Part shown: positions 62,773-64,000 of the stretch, piece after piece | Numbering within the stretch: position 1 is the stretch's first letter | How the letters are laid out: each line of letters opens with the position of its first letter | Origin: Pseudomonas chlororaphis subsp. aurantiaca | GTDB taxonomy: Bacteria > Pseudomonadota > Gammaproteobacteria > Pseudomonadales > Pseudomonadaceae | Length of the DNA: 64,000 nt | Assembly: GCF_013466605.1 (NCBI RefSeq) | Contig: NZ_CP059162.1 | Location: 3,100,001 to 3,164,000, forward strand | Direction: 5' to 3' | Translations under genes and position numbers: made by a program | Notes under the pieces: model-generated | Database searches by the model: none | Seen by the model: only the letters and a program-made list of their open reading frames with translations | What the model was told of the DNA's origin: nothing

Positions 62773-64000
62773 ACGATATTTCCAACCCGACAGGTTCCGA
62801 GCGTGGCGCGTTCTGGGCACCGTTTACTCCGATGCGCCAGTTCCAGCAACAACCGATGATGTTCGCCAGTGCTGACGGCATGTACTACACCACCACCGAT
62901 GGGCGTCGTGTACTCGATGCAATGGCGGGGCTCTGGTGCGTCAACGCCGGGCATGGCCAGCCGAAAATCGTCGAGGCCATTCGCGAGGCGGCGGGGCGCC
63001 TGGACTTTGTCTCGTCATTCAAGATGAGCCACCCCCACGCCCTGGAGATGGCCGAGCGCCTGATCGACATCAGCCCGGCCGGCATGGAGCAGGTGTTCTT
63101 TACCAACTCAGGTTCCGAGGCCGTCGACACCGCGTTGAAGATTGCCCGGGCGTATCACCAGGCCCGCGGCGACAGCCGCCGTACCAAGTTTATCGGACGT
63201 GCCAAGGGCTATCACGGCATGGGTTTCGGTGGGCTGTCGGTGTCGGGTATCGGCCGGCAGAAGCGTGACTTCGGCCCGTTGTTGGGCGAAGTGTCACACC
63301 TGCCGCTGCCTTACGACGCGGGTATGCGTTTCAGCGCCGGGCAACCGCAGCAGGGCGAACATTACGCCGACGCGCTGACACAATTGTTGGACATTCAGGA
63401 TCCGAGCACTGTGGCCGCGGTGATCGTGGAGCCGGTGACAGGCTCCGGCGGGGTGTACCCGCCGCCCCAGGGTTATCTGCAACGCTTGCGCGAGATCTGC
63501 ACCCGGCACGGCGTGCTGCTGATTTTCGACGAAGTGATCACCGGTTTTGGCCGCATCGGCGCCAGCTTCGCCGCCCAGGCGTTCGGCGTAACGCCAGACC
63601 TGATCACCACCGCCAAAGGCCTGACCAACGGCGCCGTGCCCATGGGCGGCGTGCTGGTAAGCGGTGCGGTGTACGAAGCGTTCATGGCCGGGCCGGCGAA
63701 CGTCATCGAACTGATGCACGGCTATACCTATTCGGCGCATCCGCTGGCGTGTGCGGCCGGGCTGGCGACCATCGAGGTGCATTGCGAACTGGGCATCAAT
63801 CAACACGTCAACGCGGTCAGCGGGCCCTGGCAGTCGGCCGCGCTGGCTCTGCAGGGTGTGGGGCCGGTGCTGGACGTACGCACCATCGGTTTGCTTTGCG
63901 CCGTCGAACTCGAGCCGCGCCCCGGTGCCGCCGGCGCGCGTGGCAGTGAAGTTGCGCAGTGGTGCTTCGAGCACGGCGTACTGGTGCGCGGTTCGGGCGA
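62769..64000 (+). CDS. Class III omega-aminotransferase (partial at window end)
   Basis: 410 residues are visible from ATG 62769, which overlaps the hydrolase stop; the C-terminus lies beyond the window. This PLP enzyme belongs to the beta-alanine/omega-amino acid:pyruvate group. FWAPFTPMRQF near the start, TNSGSEAVDTALKIARAYH, the PLP Asp in IFDEVITGFGR (Asp254) and the Schiff-base Lys283 in TTAKGLTNGAVPMGG are present. It would move a terminal amino group from the released product to pyruvate. The semialdehyde dehydrogenase expected next would lie outside the window. Confidence 0.93.
   Translation, partial: MNDISNPTGSERGAFWAPFTPMRQFQQQPMMFASADGMYYTTTDGRRVLDAMAGLWCVNAGHGQPKIVEAIREAAGRLDFVSSFKMSHPHALEMAERLIDISPAGMEQVFFTNSGSEAVDTALKIARAYHQARGDSRRTKFIGRAKGYHGMGFGGLSVSGIGRQKRDFGPLLGEVSHLPLPYDAGMRFSAGQPQQGEHYADALTQLLDIQDPSTVAAVIVEPVTGSGGVYPPPQGYLQRLREICTRHGVLLIFDEVITGFGRIGASFAAQAFGVTPDLITTAKGLTNGAVPMGGVLVSGAVYEAFMAGPANVIELMHGYTYSAHPLACAAGLATIEVHCELGINQHVNAVSGPWQSAALALQGVGPVLDVRTIGLLCAVELEPRPGAAGARGSEVAQWCFEHGVLVRGSG

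Overview
The window is GC-rich DNA with Pseudomonas-type gene content. It contains an H1-like type VI secretion tail module, OprD-family porins, a ferulate catabolism cluster, and many AraC, LysR, GntR and MarR regulators. I would place it in the P. fluorescens/protegens/chlororaphis group. That placement is from gene content only; no ribosomal marker is present.

Layout. 1-5108: end of a T6SS operon (ppkA C-terminus, tagT, tagS, tagR, tagQ). 5109-10423: small metabolic and regulatory genes (a GntR/FCD regulator with two winged helices, an Asp/Glu-racemase-like protein, a Hyi-family isomerase, a tautomerase, a GlxA-type AraC regulator), two possible gene remnants, and an unusual interlocked pair of inverted repeats at 8002-8074. 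10424-32326: a type I secretion locus. A three-gene exporter (ABC, membrane fusion protein, TolC-like) is followed by a LuxR-type regulator with a degenerate receiver, then three large paralogous secreted proteins on the opposite strand. These share their ends but carry 11, 4 and 0 copies of an exact 459-bp (153-residue) repeat. Each has its own terminator and a matching upstream module with a 19-bp palindrome 104-105 bp before the start codon. This locus is the most interesting system in the window.

32500-38342: a VOC protein, a small YopT/AvrPphB-like cysteine protease candidate, an acyltransferase, an exported M20 dipeptidase and an aromatic-acid MFS transporter. 37107-45231 is a coherent ferulate/hydroxycinnamate module: transporter, porin, MarR regulator, then hydratase-lyase, vanillin dehydrogenase and feruloyl-CoA synthetase. 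45619-52495: an AraC regulator, an AT-richer island of three minus-strand genes (DUF4265-like, cytochrome c, Imm33-like), an MFS efflux protein, and a zinc alcohol dehydrogenase divergent from an AraC regulator.

52756-64000 (cut by the window end): a LysR regulator divergent from a catabolic and uptake operon. It encodes an alpha/beta hydrolase, a peptide-type ABC importer (binding protein, two permeases, fused double ATPase), an OprD porin, a beta-lactamase-fold serine hydrolase and a class III omega-aminotransferase. Together they suggest uptake and hydrolysis of an amide- or ester-linked amino compound followed by transamination; the substrate is unknown. No rRNA, tRNA, CRISPR array or intact insertion sequence was seen.
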